The position numbers and the translations under genes are program-made. The notes under the pieces were generated by a model. The model saw only the letters and a program-made list of their open reading frames with translations, was not told where the DNA came from and searched no databases. A DNA stretch of 24,465 bases from Oscillospiraceae bacterium UBA3851. GTDB lineage: Bacteria; Bacillota; Clostridia; Oscillospirales; Oscillospiraceae. This document shows, one piece after another, positions 7,266-16,460 of this stretch. The stretch is from assembly GCA_002392625.1 (NCBI GenBank), contig DGHJ01000134.1:1-24465 (forward strand), given 5' to 3'. Position 1 is the first letter of the stretch. Each line of letters opens with the position of its first letter.

Positions 7266-7435
7266 AGCATCGCAGATTTCGCGCTCTGCGCGAAGATATT
7301 GAATCATTTTTCGCCGCGGCGTGTACGTGGCGAAAAATACCTCTCGGCCTGCAAACGTGCGAGCGTCTCACGGAAGCGAGCGCGCTGCAGCAGGCCGCAA
7401 ATCCTTCTCGCCCAAAAACCGCAGTTTTTGGGCGA
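7266..7435. repeat. intergenic multi-hairpin repeat, copy R2
   Basis: Hairpin A is 7278-7284/7288-7294 (7 bp). Hairpin B is 7306-7315/7329-7338 (10 bp). Hairpin C is 7345-7352/7390-7397 (8 bp). Hairpin D is 7408-7419/7424-7435 (12 bp, CGCA loop). It lies directly behind infB, whose stop codon is 3 bases from D. Compared with R1, one pair of stem B is C-G instead of T-A, and most of stem D is replaced by a different but self-complementary sequence. Confidence 0.9.
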
Positions 7436-7438
7436 AAC

Positions 7439-9826
<2,388 letters not shown>

Positions 9827-9856
9827 ATAGTGCCACCTCCATGATTGTGATAGGAA

Positions 9857-9873
9857 CGTGCGAAAGCCGCACG
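9857..9873 (-). other. small hairpin between ylxQ and infB
   Basis: A 6-bp stem (9857-9862 with 9868-9873, 5-base loop) lies in the 67-base gap between ylxQ and infB. It has no U-run, so it is not a terminator. It could be an RNA processing or pausing site. Confidence 0.35.
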
Positions 9874-9893
9874 GAATTTACGTTTTGCGTTTT

Positions 9894-10316
9894 TCAGCGC
9901 TTTTTGCCACGGCGGAGATTCTTCTCGTGCCGGGCCTGCTCCTGCCGGCGCTCCATGGCCCGCCGAGCCTTTACCGCCAGCTGCTCCGCCGCCGCGCCGT
10001 ATGCCTCGCCGTCCAGCTGGGCCAGCTTTTTCACCACGGCCTCGGCAAAGCCAATATCGGTGATGGCCGCCATGGCCACGCTGGTGCGGCCCAGGCAGCG
10101 GCCCAGGGACTCCTTGTCGGCGGGGACGGTCAGCAGCACCGTGCTGCCGGCCTCGGCGAAGGACGATGCCCGCCGCGCCGAGGAGGGCGCCGCGTCGGAG
10201 GCCAGCAGGATGACGCGGGCCTTTTTAGCCCTTGCGGCCGCGCCCACCGGCTCCTCGCCGATCTCCACCCGGCCGGCCTTTTTGGCCAGGCCGATCATCG
10301 AAAGGACCTTCTCCAT
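9894..10316 (-). CDS. ylxQ: L7Ae-family ribosomal/RNA-binding protein YlxQ
   Basis: The 140-residue protein has an L7Ae/L30e/S12e/Gadd45 domain in its first 95 residues or so (MIGLAKKAGRVEIGEEPV, RVILLASDAAPSS, STVLLTVPADKESLGRCLGR). A basic tail (RRAMERRQEQARHEKNLRRGKKR region) probably contacts RNA. Relatives bind kink-turn RNA. I chose ATG 10316 because it follows the ylxR stop by one base, with GGAGGTC in the ylxR end. The position between ylxR and infB is the usual one. Confidence 0.88.
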   Translation of the reverse strand: MEKVLSMIGLAKKAGRVEIGEEPVGAAARAKKARVILLASDAAPSSARRASSFAEAGSTVLLTVPADKESLGRCLGRTSVAMAAITDIGFAEAVVKKLAQLDGEAYGAAAEQLAVKARRAMERRQEQARHEKNLRRGKKR

Positions 10317-10317
10317 C

Positions 10318-10590
10318 TCAGACCTCCTGGGCCATCTGGGCCTCCAGGGCGTCGTACACCGCGTCCGGGATCTCCAGGGCAAAGGCCCGCTCCAGCGCGC
10401 GGGACTTGCGGGCCTTTTTCAGGCACGCCATGTCCGGGCACACGTAGGCGCCCCGGCCGGATTTTTTGCCGGTGGCGTCCAGCACGATCTGGCCCTCCGG
10501 CGTCCGCACCACGCGCAGGAGCGCCTTTTTGTCCTTCATGGTGCGGCAGCCGACGCACTGGCGCTGGGGGATCTTCTTCACTTTCTGCAT
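10318..10590 (-). CDS. ylxR: YlxR/RnpM family RNA-binding protein
   Basis: The 90-residue protein of the DUF448 family has the N-terminal motif PQRQCVGCR (8-16), a central RVVRTPEG strand and GRGAYVC, then a C-terminal helix. The Bacillus homologue, renamed RnpM, binds the RNase P RNA and modulates its activity. The ATG at 10588-10590 has AGGAGGTG nearby. It sits between nusA and ylxQ, as in most Firmicutes. Confidence 0.93.
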   Translation of the reverse strand: MQKVKKIPQRQCVGCRTMKDKKALLRVVRTPEGQIVLDATGKKSGRGAYVCPDMACLKKARKSRALERAFALEIPDAVYDALEAQMAQEV

Positions 10591-10608
10591 ACCGCACCTC
10601 CTTCTCGA

Positions 10609-11670
10609 TTACTCCGCCTCGCGGTAGGATTCGGGCTTGATGTCGATCTTATATCCGGTGAGCCGGGCGGCCAGGCGGGCGTTCTGGCCCTCCTTGCCGA
10701 TGGCCAGGGACAGCTGATCGTCCGGCACGGTGACGCGGCAGCTCTTGCCCTCGTCGGCCAGGGCGACGTTCACCACGTCGGCCGGGGCCAGCGCCGCGGC
10801 GATGAACTGGGCGGGATCCTCGGACCAGCGGATGATGTCGATCTTCTCACCCCGCAGCTCGTCGACAATGGCGTTGACGCGCTGGCCGCGGGGGCCGATG
10901 CAGGCGCCGATGGGGTCCACGTTCTCGTCCTCGGACCAGACGGCCATCTTGGTGCGGTTGCCGGCCTCGCGGGCGATGCTGCGGATCTCCACAGTGCCGT
11001 CGTAGATCTCCGGCACCTCCAGCTCAAAGAGACGCTTGACCAGGCCGGGGTGGGTGCGGGAGATGAGCACCTGGGGACCGCGGGTGGTGCGCCGGACCTC
11101 CACCAGGTAGACCTTCACCAGCTGGCCCTCCCGCAGCTCCTCACCGGGCACCTGCTCGTTGAGGGTCAGCACGGCCTCAGTGGACTCGCTGCCCGTGCCG
11201 ATGCGCAGCATCACGTTGCCGCTGCGCTGGTCGATGCGGGTGACGGTGCCGGTGAGGATCTCGTGCTGCTTGGAGTTGAACTCGTCGTAGATCATGCCGT
11301 GCTCAGCCTCCCGCAGGCCCTGGATGATGACCTGCTTGCCGATGCCGGCGGCGATACGGCCGAAATCCACGTTGGTCACGGGGATGTTCACCACGTCGCC
11401 CACCTGATGCTTGGCGGACAGGGACCTGGCCTCCGCCAGAGACATCTGGGTGCCGGCGTTTTCGACCTCCTCCACGACCTCCTTCTGCACGTACATCCGC
11501 AGATCGCGCTTGACCTCGTCCACGTCCACGATCACGTTCTCCACGCCCTCGTGGTCCCGCTTATAGGCGGTGGTCAGCGCCTGGATGATCTTGCCCATCA
11601 TGAAGTTCTGGGGGATGCCCCGCTCCTTTTCCAGCATGGCCAGGGCGGCAAAGATCTCGTCACATTTCAT
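10609..11670 (-). CDS. nusA: transcription termination/antitermination protein NusA
   Basis: NusA binds RNA polymerase and nascent RNA and controls pausing, intrinsic termination and antitermination. The 353-residue protein has the N-terminal polymerase-binding domain (1 to about 130), an S1 domain (about 133-200), and KH1 and KH2 including the VDPIGACIGPRGQRVNAI and LAIGKEGQNARLAARLTG loops. It lacks the C-terminal acidic repeats of enterobacterial NusA, which is normal in Firmicutes. The ATG has AAGGAG upstream. NusA may act on the terminator-like structures of its own operon; this is an inference. Confidence 0.97.
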   Translation of the reverse strand: MKCDEIFAALAMLEKERGIPQNFMMGKIIQALTTAYKRDHEGVENVIVDVDEVKRDLRMYVQKEVVEEVENAGTQMSLAEARSLSAKHQVGDVVNIPVTNVDFGRIAAGIGKQVIIQGLREAEHGMIYDEFNSKQHEILTGTVTRIDQRSGNVMLRIGTGSESTEAVLTLNEQVPGEELREGQLVKVYLVEVRRTTRGPQVLISRTHPGLVKRLFELEVPEIYDGTVEIRSIAREAGNRTKMAVWSEDENVDPIGACIGPRGQRVNAIVDELRGEKIDIIRWSEDPAQFIAAALAPADVVNVALADEGKSCRVTVPDDQLSLAIGKEGQNARLAARLTGYKIDIKPESYREAE

Positions 11671-11697
11671 TTTCGTATCTCCTTATCCTGTTTTCAG

Positions 11698-12156
11698 TCA
11701 AAACTCAATGCGCAGGCGGACCATGGCGATCTCGCTCTTCTCAAAGCGCAGGGGCGACTGGGCGCCCACGTCCAGCAGCACGGCCCCATCCTCGTAGCCC
11801 GCCAGCTTTCCGGCGAACTCCTTACGGCCGTCCCGGTTCTTATAGGTCTTCACCAGCACGGGGCTGCCCATGAACTGCTCAAAGTCCGAGGGACGCTTGA
11901 GCTGCCGCTCGGCCCCGGCGGAGGACACCTCGAACATATAGCTGCCCTCGATGGGGTCCGCCTCGTCCAGCAGGTCGCTGACCTTGCGACTCACGGCCTC
12001 GCAGTCCAGAATATCCACGCCGCCGTCCTTGTCCAGATAGATCCGCAGATACCACTGGCCTGCCTCCCGGACATACTCCACGTCCCACAGGCGGCAGCCG
12101 TTCTCCTCTGCCACGGGGGCGGCCAGCTCCGCCACCAGCTCGGTTACTTTTTTCAC
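11698..12156 (-). CDS. rimP: ribosome maturation factor RimP
   Basis: RimP is needed for early 30S assembly. The protein has 152 residues from the GTG at 12154-12156, the usual family length, with EENGCRLWDVEYVREAGQWYLRIYLDKDGGV, VSSAGAERQLKRP and the C-terminal SH3-like part. GTG was chosen because GAGGA (12162-12168 region) precedes it by five bases. An in-frame ATG at 12240 has poor context and lies in the structured leader. It is the first gene of the long operon, 27 bases before nusA. Confidence 0.93.
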   Translation of the reverse strand: MKKVTELVAELAAPVAEENGCRLWDVEYVREAGQWYLRIYLDKDGGVDILDCEAVSRKVSDLLDEADPIEGSYMFEVSSAGAERQLKRPSDFEQFMGSPVLVKTYKNRDGRKEFAGKLAGYEDGAVLLDVGAQSPLRFEKSEIAMVRLRIEF

Positions 12157-12173
12157 GGTCGTCCTCGCTTCCC

Positions 12174-12200
12174 GGCAAATTTTAAGCGTTGAAATTTGCC
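12174..12200 (-). promoter_or_regulatory. second hairpin of the rimP-nusA leader
   Basis: A perfect 9-bp AT-rich stem (12192-12200 with 12174-12182, 9-base loop) lies between the leader terminator and the rimP ribosome site, about six bases before GAGGA. It could affect translation of rimP or mark a processing site. Confidence 0.55.
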
Positions 12201-12204
12201 CAAC

Positions 12205-12230
12205 AAAAAGAGCGGACGTCACGTCCACTC
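12205..12230 (-). terminator. terminator-like attenuator in the rimP-nusA leader
   Basis: In the minus-strand transcript, 12222-12230 pairs with 12210-12218 (9 bp, one G-U pair, loop TGA), followed directly by UUUUU (12205-12209). It lies 20-45 bases after the predicted start of transcription and before rimP. That placement suits attenuation or NusA-dependent feedback on the operon. No competing antiterminator was identified. Confidence 0.7.
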
Positions 12231-12257
12231 TGTCAAACATACTACCCTACTTGGTGG

Positions 12258-12286
12258 ACTATACCACATTTAATATGGAATTGCAA
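12258..12286 (-). promoter_or_regulatory. sigma-A promoter of the rimP-ribF operon
   Basis: TTGCAA (12281-12286), a 17-base spacer and TATAGT (12258-12263) on the minus strand. Transcription should start near 12251, leaving a leader of about 95 bases before the rimP GTG. Confidence 0.82.
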
Positions 12287-12328
12287 GTGTTTTTCCGAGG
12301 GAAATGGGGCGAAAAGGTAATAAATTTC

Positions 12329-12361
12329 AAAAAATCAGGCCGATGAGACGTCCCATCGGCC
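12329..12361 (-). terminator. intrinsic terminator of the zinc operon
   Basis: 12354-12361 pairs with 12338-12345 (8 bp GC-rich, 8-base loop). UGAUUUUUU follows in the minus-strand transcript. It sits 8 bases past the znuB stop. Confidence 0.88.
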
Positions 12362-12368
12362 CGTATTT

Positions 12369-13181
12369 TCATTTTTTCAGCGCGCGGACGGCGCAGCAGC
12401 ACAGGAACACCGCCAGGTTCACCGCCACCACGGTGGCGCCCACCGGGGTGCTGACCAGGTAGGAGAGGGTGAGTCCCGCACAGAAGGACCCCACGCTGAT
12501 GATCCCGGCGCAGATCACCACGCCCCGGAAGCTCTTGCGGATGCGCATGGCGCTGAGAGCGGGGAAGATCACCAGGCTGGAGATCAGCATGGCGCCCATC
12601 ATGCGCATGCCCAGCACGATGGTCAGCGCCGTCAGCACCGAGAGGAGGGTGTTGTAAAGCCCCACCTTCACGCCGGTGGCGCGGGAGAAGCTCTCGTCAA
12701 AGGTGATGGCGAACAGCTTGTGGTAGAAAACCACGAACAGCACCAGCACCGCCGCGCTCAGGGCCACGCTCAGGGCCACGTCGGTGCGGTCCATGGCCAG
12801 GATGGAGCCGAACATATAGCTGTCCACGTCGGTGGTCATGCCGGTGGTGACCGACGTGACGATCACGCCTACTGCCAATGCCGAGGCGCTGGTGACGGCG
12901 ATGGCGGCGTCGGCCCCCATGGGGCTGTTTTCCGTCATCCGCAGCAGCAGCACCGCCGCTACGATCACCACGGGGATGGACACGGGCAGGGGTGCCCAGC
13001 CGCAGGCCAGGGCGATGGAGAGCGCGCCGAAGGACACGTGGCTCAGCCCGTCGCCGATCATGGAGTAGCGCTTGAGCACCAGCGGCACGCCCAGCAGCGC
13101 CGCGCACAGGGACACCAGGATGCCCACCACGAAGGCGCGGACGATGAAGGGGTACATGAACATCTGCAGCAACAGCTTCAC
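12369..13181 (-). CDS. znuB: zinc ABC transporter permease (ABC-3 family)
   Basis: The 270-residue, strongly hydrophobic protein has about eight membrane segments and the ABC-3 family pattern: GVPLVLKRYSMIGDGLSHVSFGALS near the N terminus and GMRMMGAMLISSLVIFPALSA in the cytoplasmic coupling region. It would form the membrane channel of the ZnuABC importer. Its ATG overlaps the znuC stop by four bases (ATGA). Zinc rather than manganese is inferred from the Zur-like regulator and operator of the operon. Confidence 0.93.
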   Translation of the reverse strand: MKLLLQMFMYPFIVRAFVVGILVSLCAALLGVPLVLKRYSMIGDGLSHVSFGALSIALACGWAPLPVSIPVVIVAAVLLLRMTENSPMGADAAIAVTSASALAVGVIVTSVTTGMTTDVDSYMFGSILAMDRTDVALSVALSAAVLVLFVVFYHKLFAITFDESFSRATGVKVGLYNTLLSVLTALTIVLGMRMMGAMLISSLVIFPALSAMRIRKSFRGVVICAGIISVGSFCAGLTLSYLVSTPVGATVVAVNLAVFLCCCAVRALKK

Positions 13182-13903
13182 AGCCGCTCACCTCCGAACC
13201 GCTTGCCCAGGGGCGAGGCCAGGTACTCTGCCGGCGTGCCGCAGAACCACTGCTTCTGCCCGGCGTGGAGGATCTTGGTGGCGTATTTCAACGCGCTGCG
13301 AATGTCGTGGGTCACCATGACGATGGCGATGCCCTCCTGGGCGTGGAGATAGTCCAGCGTCCGATAGAGGTCCAGGGCCGCGGCGGGGTCCAGCCCCGTC
13401 ACCGGCTCGTCCAGCACCAGCAGCTCCCCGGCGGCACACAGGGCGCGGGAGAGCAGCACCCGCTGCTGCTGCCCGCCGGACAGCTCCCGGTAGCACCGGT
13501 CCTTCAGCTCCAGGATGCCCAGCTTGCCCATGTTCATCAGGGCCGCGCTCTTCTCGGCGGGGGTGTGGAACAGCCGCACGCCGCTCCGGCTGAGAAAGCC
13601 GCTGAGCACCACCTCGTACACCGTGGCGGGGAAGTCCTTCTGGGCCTTCGTTTGCTGGGGCAGATACCCGATGGCTCCCCGGCGCAGGGATTCATCCCAC
13701 GTGATGGTGCCGGACAGGGGCTTCAGCAGGCCCAGCAGACTCTTGAGCAGCGTGGACTTGCCGCTGCCGTTTTCGCCTACGATGCACAGGTAGTCGCCGC
13801 TTTTCACCTGGAAGGTCAGCCCCTTCCAGATGGCCTGGCCCTCGTAGCCCAGGGATACGTCCCGGCAGTCGATCCAGATTTTATTCTTGTTTTTCTCGTT
13901 CAT
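13178..13903 (-). CDS. znuC: zinc ABC transporter ATP-binding protein
   Basis: The 241-residue ATPase is complete: Walker A GENGSGKST (43-51), Q-loop around LPQQTK, signature LSGGQQQ (141-147), Walker B LLVLDEP (161-167) and the switch His in VTHD (197-200). It powers the ZnuB channel. It overlaps both znuA and znuB by four bases, so the three are translated as a coupled unit. Confidence 0.94.
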   Translation of the reverse strand: MNEKNKNKIWIDCRDVSLGYEGQAIWKGLTFQVKSGDYLCIVGENGSGKSTLLKSLLGLLKPLSGTITWDESLRRGAIGYLPQQTKAQKDFPATVYEVVLSGFLSRSGVRLFHTPAEKSAALMNMGKLGILELKDRCYRELSGGQQQRVLLSRALCAAGELLVLDEPVTGLDPAAALDLYRTLDYLHAQEGIAIVMVTHDIRSALKYATKILHAGQKQWFCGTPAEYLASPLGKRFGGERL

Positions 13904-14841
13904 TGCAAGCCCTCCTTCAGGGCGTCCACGTTGTTTCGCATGAGGCTCAGATACGTCTCGCCGGCCTCGAAATCGGCCCGGCTGACGGTTTGGCAGGACT
14001 GAAAGGTCAGCACCCTGGCCCCGGTGGCGTCGGCGATGGCCTGGGCGATCTTCCGGCTGCTCAGCTCGATGGTGTAAACCGCCGGAATATCCTCCGCCTC
14101 CACCTTGTCAATAAGATATTTCAGCGTGGCCAGGCTTGGCTCGGTGTCGCCGGAGCAGCCGTGAAAGGCCGCCCGATAGTCCAGGCCGTAGGTGCGGCAG
14201 AAGTACAGCAGGGGGAACCGGTCGCCGAACACCAGCGTGGTGCGCCGCGCGCCGTCCACTGCCTGCCGGAAGTCCGCGTCCAGCTGCGCCAGCTCCGGGA
14301 GATAGCCGTCCAACCGGGACTGATAGGCCTGGGCGTGGGCCGGGTCGGCCTCCGCCAGCGCCGCGCCGATGACCCGGCACAGCTCCATGGCGATGACGGG
14401 GGAGGTCCAGATGTGCTCGTCGTACTCGATCTCGTCGGAGTCGTCCTCCCCCCGGACCTGCATGCCCTCCTGGATCTCCTCGGCCAGCAGGTCCACGTGG
14501 TCCATCATGGCCAGTACCGTGCCGATATGTTCCCCGGCGGCGTCCAGCAGGTCCTCCACCCACTCCTCGCTCTCTCCGCCGTTATAGATGAACACGTCGG
14601 CCTCGGACAGGCGGATAGCGTCCAGGGGCGTGGGCTCGAAGCTGTGGACCTCCCGCCCGGCGGCCACCAGCAGCGTCACGTCCACGTCGTCGCCGCCGAT
14701 CTGACGGACGAAATCGTAGTAGGGGAACAGGGTGCACACCACCCGCAGCCTGCCGCTGCTTTGGGGCCGCTCTGCCGCGCAGCCCGCCAGGGAGAGGGCC
14801 AGCACCAGCGCCAGCACGGCGCAAACGATGCGCCTTTTCAT
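13900..14841 (-). CDS. znuA: zinc-binding lipoprotein of the ABC transporter
   Basis: The 313-residue protein begins with a lipoprotein signal (MKRR, hydrophobic core, LSLAGC with lipid Cys21). It belongs to the cluster A-I metal-binding family: VCTLFPYYDFVRQIGGDDV, and likely metal ligands His66 (REVHSFEP), His143 (YDEHIWTSP) and His227 (AFHGCSGD). Between the first two His lies an acidic stretch (GEDDSDEIEYDE, 131-142) where many ZnuA proteins have a His-rich loop. I chose ATG 14841 because it overlaps the regulator stop by four bases and gives a proper signal peptide. The longer in-frame ORF to 15264 is a shadow of the regulator gene. Confidence 0.93.
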   Translation of the reverse strand: MKRRIVCAVLALVLALSLAGCAAERPQSSGRLRVVCTLFPYYDFVRQIGGDDVDVTLLVAAGREVHSFEPTPLDAIRLSEADVFIYNGGESEEWVEDLLDAAGEHIGTVLAMMDHVDLLAEEIQEGMQVRGEDDSDEIEYDEHIWTSPVIAMELCRVIGAALAEADPAHAQAYQSRLDGYLPELAQLDADFRQAVDGARRTTLVFGDRFPLLYFCRTYGLDYRAAFHGCSGDTEPSLATLKYLIDKVEAEDIPAVYTIELSSRKIAQAIADATGARVLTFQSCQTVSRADFEAGETYLSLMRNNVDALKEGLQ

Positions 14842-15245
14842 GAGCGCTCCTCCCCGGCGCAGTCCTCGCACAGGCCGTAGAACAGGGTGCGGCGGGGGTT
14901 GATGACGAAGTGGTGCTCCTCCATCAGGTGGCGGTACAGCTCCCCCAGGTGGGAGCAGTCCAGATGCTCGATCCGGCCGCACCGCTCGCACTTGAGCAAG
15001 AAGCAGTCCCGCCCGGCGTGGTGGGACCGGCAGAACTGATACCGGGCGCCCTGGTCGGTGACCACCTTGTGCACCAGTCCCTGCTGCTCCAGCCGCTCCA
15101 GGTGGCGGTATACGGTGGTCAGCCCCACCCGGCTGCCCTGGGCGTGGAGCGATTCGGTCAGCTCCATGGCGCTGGCGCCGTCGGCGCAGCTTTCGATACA
15201 CTGCAGCACCTCCCGCTGCTGGCGGGTCATATAGGTGACGGACAT
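14838..15245 (-). CDS. zur: Fur-family regulator, probably the zinc repressor Zur
   Basis: The 135-residue protein has a winged helix (residues 1-75, with LTTVYRHLERLEQQGLV as recognition helix and wing start) and a dimerisation domain with the structural zinc site C86xxC89 and C126xxC129. Residues such as His75/His76 and Asp80 may form the sensing site. The ATG has GGAGGG upstream. It is first in the operon, before znuA, and the palindrome in its own promoter suggests autorepression when zinc is plentiful. Fur or PerR are alternatives; Zur is inferred from the operon and the operator. Confidence 0.85.
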   Translation of the reverse strand: MSVTYMTRQQREVLQCIESCADGASAMELTESLHAQGSRVGLTTVYRHLERLEQQGLVHKVVTDQGARYQFCRSHHAGRDCFLLKCERCGRIEHLDCSHLGELYRHLMEEHHFVINPRRTLFYGLCEDCAGEERS

Positions 15246-15267
15246 GGGGATCCCTCCAAATCAAAAA

Positions 15268-15282
15268 TGAAAACCGTTTTCA
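15268..15282. promoter_or_regulatory. Zur-like operator
   Basis: TGAAAACCGTTTTCA is a perfect 7-1-7 palindrome directly beside the -10 box and over the expected transcription start. The 7-1-7 layout is that of Fur-family sites, and TGAAAA...TTTTCA resembles actinobacterial Zur boxes. Binding here would block RNA polymerase. Confidence 0.8.
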
Positions 15283-15283
15283 A

Positions 15284-15311
15284 ATTATACCGTGTTTTGC
15301 CGAATTGTCAA
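15284..15311 (-). promoter_or_regulatory. sigma-A promoter of zur-znuACB
   Basis: Perfect TTGACA (15306-15311) and perfect TATAAT (15284-15289) on the minus strand with a 16-base spacer. The start would lie near 15277, inside the operator. Confidence 0.92.
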
Positions 15312-15320
15312 CCGTGAATG

Positions 15321-15352
15321 AAAAAAATCCGCCGGAGATCGTTCTCCGGCGG
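15321..15352 (-). terminator. intrinsic terminator after the lipid kinase gene
   Basis: 15344-15352 pairs with 15329-15337 (9 bp, GC-rich, 6-base loop), followed by a run of seven U in the minus-strand transcript (15321-15327). It separates the kinase gene from the zur promoter. Confidence 0.92.
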
Positions 15353-15368
15353 CGGGAAGGCGTTCAAT

Positions 15369-16268
15369 TCAGTTGTTGATTTCCGTTTTGAGCATCAGGC
15401 GGATGGCGCCGGGGATATTGCGGATCTCCACCACGGGGGCGCTGGGGGCGTACTCGCCGTCCAGGGACCAGGGCAGGTCCTCCGCCGTCTCCACCGTCAC
15501 CGATTTGACGTGGCGCATGATGACGCCAGGGTAGTCGTAATCCATGGAGGTCATCGCCACGATGAGGTTTTGCAGGTCCAGCGCCGTCTTGGGCGAGCGC
15601 AGGAGCAGGACCTCAAAGAGACCGTCATCCATTTTCACCAGGTTGGCGTTCAGCTTGACCAGGCCACCCAGGGAGGTGGAGTTGCACACGGCGCCGAAGA
15701 TAAAGTCGCCGTCGAACACCTCGCCGTCGGCGGTGACGCGGCAGCGGTAGGGCCGCAGGGAATCCAGGTCGCCCAGCCCCTCCAGAATATAGGCGAAGTG
15801 GCCCAGGGCGTTCTTGGTGGCCTGGGGCGCGGAGTAGGACGAGCGGGTAAAGGCGCCGAAGGAGGCCACATAGGCAAAATAGCGGTCGTTGTGGGAGCCG
15901 ATGTCCAAGGGGAAGGGGACGCCCTCCACCACGGCGGCGGCCGCCTGCTCCGTCACGGAGGGAATGTGGAGGCTGGCGGCAAAGTCGTTGGTGCTGCCGT
16001 TTGGCAGATAGCCCACCGGGGGGCGGTTTTCCAGGGGCATCAGGCCGGAGATGGTTTCGTTCAGCGTGCCATCGCCGCCGGAGCAGACCACCAGATCGTA
16101 CTGCCCGCCCAGCTCACGCGCCACGGCTGTAGCGTCGCCGGAGCCCTCGGTCATGTGGATGTGGACCAGATAGCCCGCCTTGGAGAAGGCGGCCGCCGCG
16201 TCGAACAGAGGGGCGCGGGACTTGGTCCGGCCGGAACGGGGATTGACAATGAAAAGCAGCTTTTTCAT
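15369..16268 (-). CDS. diacylglycerol kinase-family lipid kinase (DgkB/YegS-like)
   Basis: The 299-residue protein has the DAGK catalytic domain: KLLFIVNPRSG (3-13), GGDGTLNE (64-71), and GSTNDFA (91-97) where relatives usually have GTxNDFA. The C-terminal beta-rich half ends with a conserved LPWSLDGE loop. Family members phosphorylate diacylglycerol or related lipids at the inner membrane face. The ATG is at 16266-16268; only a distant GAGG is seen upstream, so translation may be weak. It has its own promoter (16327-16355) and terminator, and is divergent from the permease operon. Confidence 0.9.
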   Translation of the reverse strand: MKKLLFIVNPRSGRTKSRAPLFDAAAAFSKAGYLVHIHMTEGSGDATAVARELGGQYDLVVCSGGDGTLNETISGLMPLENRPPVGYLPNGSTNDFAASLHIPSVTEQAAAAVVEGVPFPLDIGSHNDRYFAYVASFGAFTRSSYSAPQATKNALGHFAYILEGLGDLDSLRPYRCRVTADGEVFDGDFIFGAVCNSTSLGGLVKLNANLVKMDDGLFEVLLLRSPKTALDLQNLIVAMTSMDYDYPGVIMRHVKSVTVETAEDLPWSLDGEYAPSAPVVEIRNIPGAIRLMLKTEINN

Positions 16269-16326
16269 GACGAAAGGACGACCTCAACTTGCAGCGTTTT
16301 ATCTTCCCGGAACGGAAGTGCTGTTT

Positions 16327-16355
16327 ATTATACTATGGCACCATGGAAAATTCAA
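16327..16355 (-). promoter_or_regulatory. sigma-A promoter of the lipid kinase gene
   Basis: TTGAAT (16350-16355), 17 bases, and a perfect TATAAT (16327-16332) on the minus strand. The start would be near 16320, about 52 bases before the ATG. Confidence 0.85.
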
Positions 16356-16391
16356 CCGTTAAATCTGTGGGGCAGAAGAGCGAAAAAGCAG

Positions 16392-16420
16392 TTGCAAATG
16401 GGAGAATAATTGGGTATCAT
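16392..16420 (+). promoter_or_regulatory. sigma-A promoter of the permease operon
   Basis: TTGCAA (16392-16397), 17 bases, and TATCAT (16415-16420) on the plus strand. The start would be near 16427, which rules out the ATG-like starts upstream of it for the permease. It is divergent from the kinase promoter 36 bases away. Confidence 0.72.
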
Positions 16421-16460
16421 AAATAATGCAGTAGAATCGGGGAAAATGGGAGGGAGCGTT

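Noticed and set aside
7196..7270. N-terminal extension of RbfA
   Set aside because: It reads through the terminator-like hairpin and into R2; the ATG at 7195 has a proper ribosome site.
9841..12192. 783-residue open frame on the plus strand opposite ylxQ, ylxR, nusA and rimP
   Set aside because: Same reason: it runs opposite four well-identified genes and resembles no protein family.
12157..12240. N-terminal extension of RimP from an ATG at 12240
   Set aside because: Poor ribosome site, it lies over the leader hairpins, and it exceeds the family length.
14842..15264. Long N-terminal extension of ZnuA
   Set aside because: It overlaps the whole Zur gene in another frame and removes the lipoprotein signal from the N terminus. 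The 4-base overlap start at 14841 fits better.
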